Below are positions 5,920 through 12,571 of a stretch of DNA of 12,625 nt, piece by piece. Source of the DNA: an uncultured Oribacterium sp. (GTDB lineage Bacteria; Bacillota; Clostridia; Lachnospirales; Lachnospiraceae); contig CAKQPT010000048.1 in assembly GCA_934270345.1 (NCBI GenBank), positions 1 through 12,625 of the forward strand, written 5' to 3'. The notes under the pieces are model-generated. The model was not told the DNA's origin and ran no database searches. It saw only the letters and a program-made list of their open reading frames with translations. The number at the start of each line of letters is the position of its first letter. Position 1 is the stretch's first letter. A program made the translations under genes and the position numbers.

Positions 5920-6861
5920 CTAAGAGATTTTTGAATCGTTTCTCGCGATATACTCTTCCGCCATATGTACGGCGACGGCACCGTCGGCCACCGCGGTGAC
6001 GATCTGGCGAAGGGCTTTCGTCCGGACGTCGCCGACGGCATAGACGCCTGGGATGCTGGTTTCTGTGCTTTCACCGGCTGCGATATAGCCGTGATCGTCG
6101 AGCGTGAGCTGTCCGTCGACGAGTTCGGTGGCGGGTTTTCTGCCGACACTGACAAACAGGCCGTCGCAGGCGAGTGTTGACTCTTCGCCCGTGACGGTAT
6201 CCTTCAGGTGGACGCCGGTCAAGTGTTCGTCATGAAGCAGCTCCGTGACGGTGCTGTTCCACCGGAACTCAACATTGGCCGTATGCGTGAGCTGGTCATG
6301 ATAGATTTTCTCGGCACGTAAGCTGTCTCTGCGATGAACGAGGATGACCTTCTGTGCGATACGGCTGAGAAGGAGGGCGTCGGCGACGGCGGAGTTGCCA
6401 CCGCCTGCGACGACTACGGTTTTTCCTCGGTAGAACATCCCGTCACAGGCCGCACAGTACGCGATGCCACGACCGACCAGGGCCTGCTCCTCGGGGATTC
6501 CGAGCGTCCGGGGTGTCGCACCGGTTGCGATCACGACGGTCTTTCCGAGAAAGGTGCCGGAGCTGGTTTCCACTCGCTTCGGTGTTTCGCTCAACTCCAG
6601 CTTCGAGACTTCCGCATACTCCGTGACGGCACCGAATTTCTCCGCCTGCTGCTGCATTTTCTCGCCCAGCGTGAAGCCGTCGATGCCATCCTCGAAACCA
6701 GGATAATTATCGATCTGCTGGGACAGCGCCATCTGCCCGCCTGCGGACAGCTTTTCCAGCACCACCGTGTCGAGCCCGGCTCTGGCGCCATAGAGTGCGG
6801 ATGTATAGCCACCCGGACCGCCACCCACGATGATCATATCGTATACATGATTCGGATTCAT
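5920..6861 (-). CDS. trxB: Thioredoxin reductase
   Basis: A 313-residue flavoprotein that passes electrons from NADPH to thioredoxin. The FAD site is GGGPGG (13-18), the redox disulfide is CAAC (136-139), and the nucleotide-binding site is GGGNSA (153-158) with HRRD (176-179). A C-terminal GDVRTKALRQ segment contacts FAD. I chose ATG at 6859-6861 because AGGAGGG lies eight bases upstream. An upstream in-frame ATG adds ten residues without a ribosome binding site. The length is typical. It follows the interrupted trxA in the same direction and is probably in one transcription unit with it. If trxA is dead, this reductase must serve another thioredoxin or similar protein. Confidence 0.93.
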   Translation of the reverse strand: MNPNHVYDMIIVGGGPGGYTSALYGARAGLDTVVLEKLSAGGQMALSQQIDNYPGFEDGIDGFTLGEKMQQQAEKFGAVTEYAEVSKLELSETPKRVETSSGTFLGKTVVIATGATPRTLGIPEEQALVGRGIAYCAACDGMFYRGKTVVVAGGGNSAVADALLLSRIAQKVILVHRRDSLRAEKIYHDQLTHTANVEFRWNSTVTELLHDEHLTGVHLKDTVTGEESTLACDGLFVSVGRKPATELVDGQLTLDDHGYIAAGESTETSIPGVYAVGDVRTKALRQIVTAVADGAVAVHMAEEYIARNDSKIS

Positions 6862-6914
6862 AGAACTTCCCTCCTGCCCATTTTCGTTCACGTTATCCCA
6901 CGTTACATGCTCTT

Positions 6915-6944
6915 CTATCTTTCCATAGCGTCCTGGTTGAAACG
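6915..6944 (-). pseudogene. Second copy of a thioredoxin 3' end
   Basis: The minus strand reads RFNQDAMER then TAG. The trxA gene just upstream ends RFIQNAMERA and TGA. On the DNA, 6918-6944 matches 6980-7006 at 24 of 27 bases. No other thioredoxin residues precede it in frame. It is a 3'-end scrap in the 112-base trxA-trxB gap, of the same kind as the LMW-PTP tails. Confidence 0.6.
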
Positions 6945-6973
6945 GCCCACCTGGGGCGACATCACTGACGCGA

Positions 6974-7300
6974 TCACGCTCTTTCCATAGCGTTCTGGAT
7001 GAAGCGCTCGATCGCAGCCTTCGAATCCGGTGCCACGATCGAATCGACCGCCTTTCCGCCGCGATATAATACCAGCGTCGGAATCACCTCGATCTTCTCC
7101 GCTTCTGCGAGCTGCGGCTCCTCATCGATATTTACCTTTCCGATGACGAGCTGATCGCCGTACTCTTCCGCGATTTTCTCATAGGCCGGCGCGATCCTGC
7201 GGCAGTAAACACACCACGGTGCTCAGTAGTCGACTAGCACCGGCTTCTCTTCCTGCATGAACTGTTCAAACTGAGATTTATTCATATTGATGGCTGACAT
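6974..7300 (-). pseudogene. trxA: Thioredoxin gene with an in-frame TGA
   Basis: The reading frame from ATG at 7298-7300 (GGAGG eight bases upstream) to TGA at 6974-6976 encodes a full-length thioredoxin of about 108 residues. It includes VDY-x-APWCVYCRR, the cis-Pro segment VIPTLVLYRGG and the normal C-terminus. Codon 26, where nearly all thioredoxins have Trp (the W in WAPWC), is TGA (7223-7225). A single TGG-to-TGA change explains it. Everything downstream is intact, so the mutation is recent, or the codon is read through, or it is a sequencing error. No frameshift was found. The active site is CVYC rather than CGPC, as in many Lachnospiraceae thioredoxins. It is followed by trxB. Confidence 0.85.
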
Positions 7301-7365
7301 AGACCTTACCTCCATAGATGTTTTTCTTTGATATTTTAATCCAAACTCTAAACTTGATGCTTTGC

Positions 7366-7417
7366 TAATAGGAACCATTCCTATTAATGTTATACAGCAG
7401 ATGCATTGAGTAGTCAA
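7366..7417 (-). promoter_or_regulatory. trxA promoter with a 9-bp inverted-repeat operator
   Basis: On the minus strand TTGACT (7412-7417) and TATAAC (7389-7394) are separated by exactly 17 bases, the best sigma-A-type promoter in the window. Just downstream, at the expected transcription start, is a perfect inverted repeat: TAATAGGAA (7366-7374), three bases, TTCCTATTA (7378-7386). A protein bound there would block initiation, so this is a probable operator, perhaps of a redox-responsive repressor. No known box was matched with certainty. Confidence 0.65.
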
Positions 7418-7663
7418 TAAAGTTAATAATATTTATCAATTTAAAATGCAAAGTTCTTAGCTATATCTTCTTCACTATTATTCATCACGGCGACTACAAA
7501 CATAACGCAATTTTTGAAAGCTGTACTGCATCAAATCACGGATATTGGGATCTGATGCCTACGTGAGATGTTAGCTGGACGTAGCATGCTGTATCAAATA
7601 AATCGAAACTAGAACTGGTGCTAACGTCATATGGTATAATCTGCTTGTTAAACAGCAAATGCC
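7418..7663. other. Intergenic region between the trx and AraC-2 genes
   Basis: This is largely AT-rich sequence. On the minus strand a frame without a start codon (7478-7558) reads SDPNIRDLMQYSFQKL and then YVCSRRDE before TAA. It looks like a protein tail but I do not recognise it. A 6-base dyad CTACGT/ACGTAG with a 14-base spacer lies in about 7559-7584. An extended -10, TGGTATAAT (hexamer 7635-7640), faces the AraC-2 gene without a clear -35 box. Nothing else is supported. Confidence 0.35.
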
Positions 7664-7699
7664 GTGACATTCGTGATACGCACCGAAAGGGGGGATGAA

Positions 7700-8620
7700 A
7701 TGCGAAACATACAGGAAATCAAACTGATTCAGGAAACCAGAGAAGAACAGCTACCGGGCTTCGCATTGGACTTTCCTTATATCGCCACCTGCGCTCAGCT
7801 TGACAAATATGCCGATCCTTTTGTTCCCTGGCATTGGCATAAAGCGGTGGAATTGTTTTACATGGAAGAAGGGTGTCTGGAATACGAAACACCGGGAGGA
7901 AAGTTTGTGTTTCCGCAGGGCAGCGGTGGTTTGGTCAATTCCAATGTGCTGCATAAGACACGCATTTTAGATTACCCGCATATCACGACACAGAAGCTGC
8001 ACATATTTGACACTGCTTTTCTTTCGGGACAATCTGGCGGCAGAATCGAGCAAACTTACTTCCTGCCCATGCTTGCCGATCCTATGTTTGAAATCATACC
8101 GCTGTCGCCCGATGCGCCGGAACACTCTGAGATCCTGCATCTGATCCAGAAAGCATTTCTGCTGAATGAGCACGAAGTTGGCTACGAAATCAGCTTGCAT
8201 CGGACGTTGTTGGATATATGGCTAAAGATTTTCGTTCTGTATCGCAGGCAGGAAACGGCTCAGTACAGAACGTCCCGAAACATAGATGCCGCAAAGCGAA
8301 TGATGATCTACATTCGGGAACATTTGGCAGACTCCTTCACCGTTAAAGAACTGGCGGATGCGGTTTTTCTAAGTGAACGGGAATGTTACCGCATTTTCCG
8401 GGATTGTCTGCATACAACACCGGTCAATTACATCATCGACTGCCGCTTGCAGGAAGCCAGCCGAATGCTTACCACAGGCAATATGTCTGTTACAGAAATC
8501 GCATATTCCTGCGGTTTTGGTTCCGGTAGCTATTTCAGTAGGTTGTTCACCCGTGAGAAAGGCTGTACGCCCAATGAGTTTCGTGCGAACTGGCAGGATA
8601 AGACAAGTATCAGGCGTTAA
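7700..8620 (+). CDS. AraC-family regulator with N-terminal cupin sensor domain
   Basis: A 306-residue transcription factor. The N-terminal part (about 20-150) is a cupin of the AraC-binding type, with HWHK and E at about 46-52 (WHWHKAVELFYMEEG) that could bind a metal or sugar. The C-terminal 105 residues hold two helix-turn-helix units (VKELADAVFLSERECYRIFR and VTEIAYSCGFGSGSYFSRLF) and end with the family's CTPNEFR. The ATG at 7700 is preferred over a GTG at 7664 because AAAGGGGGG lies immediately upstream of it. An extended -10 (7635-7640) is its probable promoter. The neighbour downstream is a HAD phosphatase in the same direction. AraC proteins of this type usually control adjacent sugar-use genes, and none is left here. 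Confidence 0.88.
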   Translation: MRNIQEIKLIQETREEQLPGFALDFPYIATCAQLDKYADPFVPWHWHKAVELFYMEEGCLEYETPGGKFVFPQGSGGLVNSNVLHKTRILDYPHITTQKLHIFDTAFLSGQSGGRIEQTYFLPMLADPMFEIIPLSPDAPEHSEILHLIQKAFLLNEHEVGYEISLHRTLLDIWLKIFVLYRRQETAQYRTSRNIDAAKRMMIYIREHLADSFTVKELADAVFLSERECYRIFRDCLHTTPVNYIIDCRLQEASRMLTTGNMSVTEIAYSCGFGSGSYFSRLFTREKGCTPNEFRANWQDKTSIRR

Positions 8621-8630
8621 CCTGATATAG

Positions 8631-8735
8631 TTTTTGCGATTGTGGCCGTATAATTTTCCTTATACCAATCAAGGAGGTTTCCGTATGGTACGGGAGAATA
8701 ACGGAAAATCTGGATGGCAGGTTCAGTTTGATTAA
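8631..8735 (+). other. Short frame: small peptide gene or tail of a lost gene
   Basis: ATG at 8685 follows a strong ribosome binding site (AAGGAGG, 8671-8677) and encodes 16 residues, MVRENNGKSGWQVQFD, ending 12 bases before the HAD start. A TATAAT at 8649-8654 is upstream. The same frame is open back to 8631 (YTNQGGF before the Met), which instead suggests the C-terminal tail of an eroded protein; the wording resembles tails of SnoaL/NTF2-like proteins, but I cannot assign it. It could be a leader peptide coupled to the HAD gene. Confidence 0.3.
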
Positions 8736-8747
8736 GGGGAGAAATGT

Positions 8748-9365
8748 ATGCGATATAAAGAGATTGTATTTGATGTGGATGGAACGTTGATTGATACCGA
8801 GTATGCGGTACTACATTCCCTGCAGGATACAGTGTGTCATTTTACCGGAAAAACACCAGAAATAGCGAGTCTGACCTTTGCTTTGGGAATTACCGGAGAA
8901 GATGCTTTGCTGAGATTGCGGATTACGGATGTAGACAATGCTTTAACATATTGGGAACACTCTCTGGAGACCTATCACCAATCAATCCGTGTATTTGATG
9001 GTATTGAGCGATTGCTGTGTGATCTGACTGCCCGCGGTTATAATCTTGGAATTGTGACTTCCAAAGCCAGAGCAGAATACGAAACGGACTTCGCCTGTTT
9101 TGATATTGCCCGTCATTTCAGCAGAGTTGTCTGTGCGGATGATAGCGTAAAGCATAAGCCAAATCCAGAACCCTTGCTGAAATATATGGAGAAAGCGAAA
9201 TGCAGTGAAACGGAACTGCTTTATATTGGGGACAGCATTTATGACAGACAGTGCGCTGAGTCTGCCCGATGTGCCTTTGCATTAGCCCTTTGGGGAGCAA
9301 AGAAAGATATGGACGGAGTATGTGCGTTTGCTTCTCCAGGTGATCTTCTGAATAGCCTTATATAA
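8748..9365 (+). CDS. HAD-superfamily phosphatase, phosphoglycolate phosphatase-like
   Basis: A 205-residue haloacid-dehalogenase-type phosphatase. Motif I is FDVDGTLID with nucleophile D9 and acid D11, motif II is the Thr/Ser of VTSK (103-106), motif III Lys is in KHKPNPEP (K137), and motif IV is GDSIYD (D162, D166). A helical C1-type cap lies between motifs I and II, as in PGP/beta-phosphoglucomutase-like enzymes. It is cytoplasmic and the length is normal. AAGGGGAG lies six bases before the ATG. It probably dephosphorylates a small phosphorylated metabolite, and the substrate is not evident. It may be co-transcribed with the short frame before it. A strong hairpin follows the stop. Confidence 0.88.
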   Translation: MRYKEIVFDVDGTLIDTEYAVLHSLQDTVCHFTGKTPEIASLTFALGITGEDALLRLRITDVDNALTYWEHSLETYHQSIRVFDGIERLLCDLTARGYNLGIVTSKARAEYETDFACFDIARHFSRVVCADDSVKHKPNPEPLLKYMEKAKCSETELLYIGDSIYDRQCAESARCAFALALWGAKKDMDGVCAFASPGDLLNSLI

Positions 9366-9373
9366 ACAAAATA

Positions 9374-9410
9374 AGCCCTGGCTGATGCTCGAAGAGCGTC
9401 AGCCGGGGCT
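9374..9410. terminator. Bidirectional hairpin terminator after the HAD gene
   Basis: AGCCCTGGCTGATGCT (9374-9389) pairs with AGCGTCAGCCGGGGCT (9395-9410) over 16 positions, with G-U wobbles at two places, around a CGAAG loop. The plus-strand side is followed only by GTCTATTTG, but on the minus strand the stem is followed by TATTTTGTTT. It therefore probably ends both the HAD transcript and the leftward PII/DUF1538 transcript. Confidence 0.7.
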
Positions 9411-9431
9411 GTCTATTTGGGAGATTGTATT

Positions 9432-9473
9432 AATGGGGTCAGATCTAATTGTAGTGTGGAATCAGACCCCATT
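9432..9473. repeat. GGGGTC/GACCCC inverted repeat, left copy
   Basis: AATGGGGTC (9432-9440) is the exact reverse complement of GACCCCATT (9465-9473). Three further pairs form after one mismatch, giving a stem-loop just past the stop of the PII-like gene. The same core recurs as tight palindromes at 12498-12528 and 12557-12571, at the other end of this gene cluster. It may also act as a terminator for the leftward genes. Confidence 0.6.
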
Positions 9474-9476
9474 TAA

Positions 9477-10187
9477 TTAATCGGCGTGCTCTTCCGGAGC
9501 TTCGGTATCCTCCACTTCCAGAAGTCGCATGCCGGCGGTTTCCGACACCGGGAGCGAGAACACGATGGCCTTTGCCTTCGTATCCGGGCCGGCTTCCGCC
9601 ATGATGGCCTTCATGATGGTATTTTTTTCCGCGGATTTCGCCACGATCAGCACGATTTCCTTCTCTGCGGCGAGCGACACGCCCATGAAATGCGACGCTT
9701 CTTTCACGCCGGTGCCCTTCGCATGGATGATCGTGCCACCACCGGCGCCGCTGGAACGTGCGGCGTCCATCACGAGATCAGTGTATCCCTGGTTTGTAAT
9801 CGTCACCAGAAGCTCATATTTCGTATCCTTCAAAACGGATTCCTCCCCTTTTACAAATTCCTGACCACAGGTCAGTGCTGCCAGCGCCTTTTTACCGCCG
9901 ACGCTGGAAAACGGCACGATGAACGCGATGCCGGTGCCGGGCACATCGATGCGCATGCGATTCTGCAGCCCGTAGCGGATCGCTTTCCATACCTTATACG
10001 TAACCGCGGAAAAAATCACGGCCTTTTCACTGATCTCGAGCCCGAGGAAGTCCAGCACCTCGCTGGTGGCCGTTCCGCGCCCGACCGAGACGAAGCTCAC
10101 AGCTGCACCGTATGTCTCATAAAAATCCGTAAAGCGGTCGGTGCTGTTCCGCTCTATGATCGTAATCATCCAGTAAAGATCATTCAT
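9477..10187 (-). CDS. Tandem PII-like signalling protein linked to DUF1538
   Basis: A 236-residue cytoplasmic protein with two PII-like halves. The N-terminal half (about 4-100) starts YWMITIIER and includes VSFVSVGRGTA. The C-terminal half (about 124-222) starts YELLVTITNQGYTDLVMDAA, carries a T-loop-like GAGGGTIIHAKGTG (147-160) and ends with AIVFSLPVSETAGM. PII proteins sense nucleotides or small ligands and bind membrane transporters. Here the gene follows the DUF1538 membrane protein with 11 bases between them, and its ribosome binding site (TGAGGT) overlaps the upstream stop. A role in gating that protein is therefore likely by inference. The acidic tail (EVEDTEAPEEHAD) is not part of the fold. 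Confidence 0.75.
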   Translation of the reverse strand: MNDLYWMITIIERNSTDRFTDFYETYGAAVSFVSVGRGTATSEVLDFLGLEISEKAVIFSAVTYKVWKAIRYGLQNRMRIDVPGTGIAFIVPFSSVGGKKALAALTCGQEFVKGEESVLKDTKYELLVTITNQGYTDLVMDAARSSGAGGGTIIHAKGTGVKEASHFMGVSLAAEKEIVLIVAKSAEKNTIMKAIMAEAGPDTKAKAIVFSLPVSETAGMRLLEVEDTEAPEEHAD

Positions 10188-10198
10188 AATATTTTACC

Positions 10199-11731
10199 TC
10201 ACAGCTCGATGATGGCGTCTTCAGGCAGCGCGTCAAATTCATCAGAATAAGCTGCAAATGCAGGCGTCGCAGCGGAGATGCTCTGTCGTGCCCGGATCTG
10301 CGATACGAGTCCCATGATCTGAATCGTGATCAGCGGTGTCATCGCGACCATGGCCACGACACCGAAGGCATCCGCCACGATGTCACCACCTACGGCGATG
10401 CAAGCCCCTTGGGCAAGTGGCAGCAGGAAGGCCGCCGTCATTGGCCCAGACGCGACGCCGCCGGAGTCGAAGGCGATCGCGGTATACAGCTTCGGTACGA
10501 AGAAGGAGATGCCGAGGGCGATGCCGTAGCCCGGGATCAGCAGCCACATGATGGAGAGACCGGTCAGCACGCGCAGCATCGCGAGGCCCAGGGAACAGGC
10601 CACACCGATCGACAGGGCGAGGCCCATCGCTCGCGCAGAGATGGCGCCGTCGGTCAGCTCCTCGACCTGCTTGTTCAGAACATAGACAGCCGGCTCTGCC
10701 TTGACGATGAAATAGCCGATGATCATCGCCACCGGGATCAGCAGCCAGGAGGTGCTTCCGGTCGCCAGTTCTCTACCGAGGTAGTTGCCTGCGGGCATGA
10801 AGCCGACATTGGCCCCGGTAAGGAAAAGGACCAGACCGATATAGGTATAAAGAAGGCCGACGGCAATCTTGATCAGCGTCTTCCGGGACAGCTTCAGCAC
10901 GAGCAGCTGGAAGACGAAAAAGAACAGCACGATCGGGAGAAGCGAAACCGCGATCTCCTTCATATAGAGCGGAAGTTCCTCTGCAAACAGATGAAAAAGC
11001 TCGGTGGATGTCGTGATATCCGGAATCGCCGGCGGCACATACTGAGATTCATCCGGATGGAACAGCATGCCGAGGATTGGGCCGATGGAACAGAGGGCGA
11101 CCAGACCGAAGCTGTCGGACGCGGCATGGCGGTCACTTCGGATCGACGCGATACCGACACCAAGCGCCATGATAAAGGGAACCGTCATCGGGCCGGTCGT
11201 CACACCGCCGGAATCAAAGGCCACGCCCCAGAAGCTGTTCGGCACGAAGCGCGCGAGGATGAAAATGAGGATATAGCAGCCCACAAGGATCGGCGGCAGC
11301 GCGATCGAAAAGAGCATACGCAGCAGCGCCACGACCAGAAACGCACCGACGCCGCAGGCCACCGACAGGATGATCGTCCGGTTCGGCACCGCCGGGACCT
11401 GGGCGGCCAGCACCTGAAGATCCGGCTCGGATATGGTGATGATGAAGCCCAGGAAAAAGGTGATGAGGACGATGACCGAAAGATGCCGGCTTTTTTTCAT
11501 CGCGGCACCGAGACGCTCGCCCATCGGTGTCATCGCCATCTCGGCGCCCAGTGTGAAGAACATCATGCCGATGATGATGAGGGCCGCACCCATGATGAAG
11601 CATAGAAGGATGCTCGAAGATACAGGCGCGATCGTGAAGCACAGGAAAAGGACGATACCGACGATCGGCATCACCGCCACCAGCGCTTCGCGGAGTTTCT
11701 CGCGTAGGAACTTGAACGTGTGCAAAGGCAT
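10199..11731 (-). CDS. Membrane protein with two DUF1538 domains, putative transporter
   Basis: A 510-residue polytopic inner-membrane protein of about twelve hydrophobic segments, built of two related halves. Each half contains (L/A)GAxxxxxPxGxxLG (61-75 and about 305-319), a (S/A)EP motif in a hydrophobic context (101-103, 345-347), and the signature AFDSGGVxxGPMT (171-183 and 420-432). Repeated glycine-rich membrane motifs suggest a transporter or channel with pseudo-symmetric halves. The substrate is unknown for the family. The ATG follows AGGAGG by four bases. The C-terminal ~30 residues (ARQSISAATPAFAAYSDEFD region) are a cytoplasmic tail. It heads a two-gene operon with the PII-like protein and diverges from an XRE-cupin regulator. 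Confidence 0.82.
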   Translation of the reverse strand: MPLHTFKFLREKLREALVAVMPIVGIVLFLCFTIAPVSSSILLCFIMGAALIIIGMMFFTLGAEMAMTPMGERLGAAMKKSRHLSVIVLITFFLGFIITISEPDLQVLAAQVPAVPNRTIILSVACGVGAFLVVALLRMLFSIALPPILVGCYILIFILARFVPNSFWGVAFDSGGVTTGPMTVPFIMALGVGIASIRSDRHAASDSFGLVALCSIGPILGMLFHPDESQYVPPAIPDITTSTELFHLFAEELPLYMKEIAVSLLPIVLFFFVFQLLVLKLSRKTLIKIAVGLLYTYIGLVLFLTGANVGFMPAGNYLGRELATGSTSWLLIPVAMIIGYFIVKAEPAVYVLNKQVEELTDGAISARAMGLALSIGVACSLGLAMLRVLTGLSIMWLLIPGYGIALGISFFVPKLYTAIAFDSGGVASGPMTAAFLLPLAQGACIAVGGDIVADAFGVVAMVAMTPLITIQIMGLVSQIRARQSISAATPAFAAYSDEFDALPEDAIIEL

Positions 11732-11924
11732 TTACCTCCTGTAATAAAATATACTATTGAGATAGGAATACTATACTTTATTTTAGCAGAAAATGCCGAT
11801 ATTTAAAACTGGACAATCCGAAGGGTTTGTACAGCTTTTCAGTTGATGAGCAGGCTTTTGCTTTCCCTTTCAGAGGAATTACTATATACTATTCTGTATA
11901 CAATGTTACGAACAGAGGTTTGAT
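11732..11924. promoter_or_regulatory. Divergent promoter region with ATACTAT repeats
   Basis: This 193-base gap separates the DUF1538 operon from its divergent regulator. On the minus strand TGCTAAAAT (hexamer 11780-11785) is an extended -10 box. The 7-mer ATACTAT occurs at 11751-11757 and 11768-11774, just past the expected start of that transcript, and again at 11886-11892 in front of the regulator gene. ATATACTATT is shared by 11749-11758 and 11884-11893. TATAC/GTATA (11885-11900) forms a short dyad near the regulator's start. These are candidate operators for the XRE-cupin protein. Confidence 0.45.
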
Positions 11925-12494
11925 ATGTTAAAGATACGTGAATTCAGAAAGAATCAGAAAATGACCATCAAGGAACTGGCGGAGCTGTCCGGCATGTCCA
12001 TCAGCTACATTTCCCAGATCGAACGTGGTGAGATCGATCCCTCTCTTTCCTCTCTTCGGAAAATCGCCGCGGGGCTCCAGGTACCGATGCATATGCTGCT
12101 GGACGATGTCGTCGTCATGGGCAATCTGACGATCCGCAAGGAACAGCAGGTGATCACCTACTCTGAAGATCATAAGGTCTCCTATCGCTACCTGACCCCA
12201 TTCCCGTCACCGGCCTATTCCCCGGAGGCGATGCTGATCCAGTTTGAGATCGCTGCGCACGCGCAGGACACGCAGCTGCCGATCCGCCATCATTCCGAAG
12301 AGATGGTCTATGTCACTGATGGACAGCTCACGGTGCAGATCGGCGACAGCGATGTGATCCTGAATCCCGGCGATACGACCGTCATCCAGAAGGACCTTCC
12401 GCACATCTATAAAAATAACGGAGATGCGCCAGTGAAAGGTATCTCCTCCATGTCGCCGCCTGTGTGGGGACGGATGAACCTCGCACAGAATTAA
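11925..12494 (+). CDS. XRE-family regulator with C-terminal cupin domain
   Basis: A 189-residue one-component regulator. The N-terminal helix-turn-helix (about 4-58) contains MTIKELAELSGMSISYISQIERGE in register with the XRE/HTH_3 fold. A cupin_2 sensor follows (about 103-175) with RHHSEEMVYV (H122, H123, E126) and a later His in LPHIY (H160), a plausible metal or ligand site. This PuuR-like architecture typically senses a small molecule and represses the adjacent operon. It diverges from the DUF1538/PII operon, its likely target, and may repress itself. AGAGG precedes the ATG. A perfect terminator hairpin follows the stop by three bases. Confidence 0.88.
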   Translation: MLKIREFRKNQKMTIKELAELSGMSISYISQIERGEIDPSLSSLRKIAAGLQVPMHMLLDDVVVMGNLTIRKEQQVITYSEDHKVSYRYLTPFPSPAYSPEAMLIQFEIAAHAQDTQLPIRHHSEEMVYVTDGQLTVQIGDSDVILNPGDTTVIQKDLPHIYKNNGDAPVKGISSMSPPVWGRMNLAQN

Positions 12495-12497
12495 TAG

Positions 12498-12530
12498 AAA
12501 ATTAATGGGGTCTGACCCCATTAATTTTTT
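12498..12530 (+). terminator. Perfect 15-bp hairpin terminator with GGGGTC core
   Basis: Positions 12498-12512 are the exact reverse complement of 12514-12528 around a single T (TGGGGTC-T-GACCCCA at the core). The right arm runs into TTTTTT (12525-12530). It is a good Rho-independent terminator for the XRE-cupin gene and a copy of the GGGGTC palindrome seen at 9432-9473 and 12557-12571. The A/T flanks (AAATTAA/TTAATTT) extend the symmetry. Confidence 0.75.
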
Positions 12531-12542
12531 CTAAACAGAATC

Positions 12543-12571
12543 TAAACTGAAGTTTATGGGGTCAGACCCCA
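12543..12571. repeat. Two adjoining palindromes, including the third GGGGTC copy
   Basis: TAAACT-GA-AGTTTA (12543-12556) is directly followed by TGGGGTC-A-GACCCCA (12557-12571), each with perfect arms. The second shares its core with the hairpins at 9432-9473 and 12498-12528. No gene is seen from here to the window end at 12625. Confidence 0.6.

Noticed and set aside
7223..7225. The trxA TGA as selenocysteine or as a reassigned Trp codon
   Set aside because: The position is Trp, not a redox Cys, and no SECIS-like hairpin was evident. Other genes in the window use TGG for Trp and TGA as a stop, so neither recoding explanation is favoured.
9486..10250. A 254-codon plus-strand open frame opposite the PII-like gene
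   Set aside because: It is low in coding character and lies wholly over a recognised PII-like gene on the other strand.
10409..11605. A 398-codon plus-strand open frame opposite the DUF1538 gene
   Set aside because: Its translation is dominated by Arg, Asp, Gln, His and Gly with no fold-like pattern, it has no ribosome binding site, and the minus strand has a well-supported membrane protein. It is an artefact of high GC.
9432..12571. A CRISPR array made of the GGGGTC repeats
   Set aside because: Only three copies exist, they are palindromic, they are not regularly spaced, and no cas gene is present.
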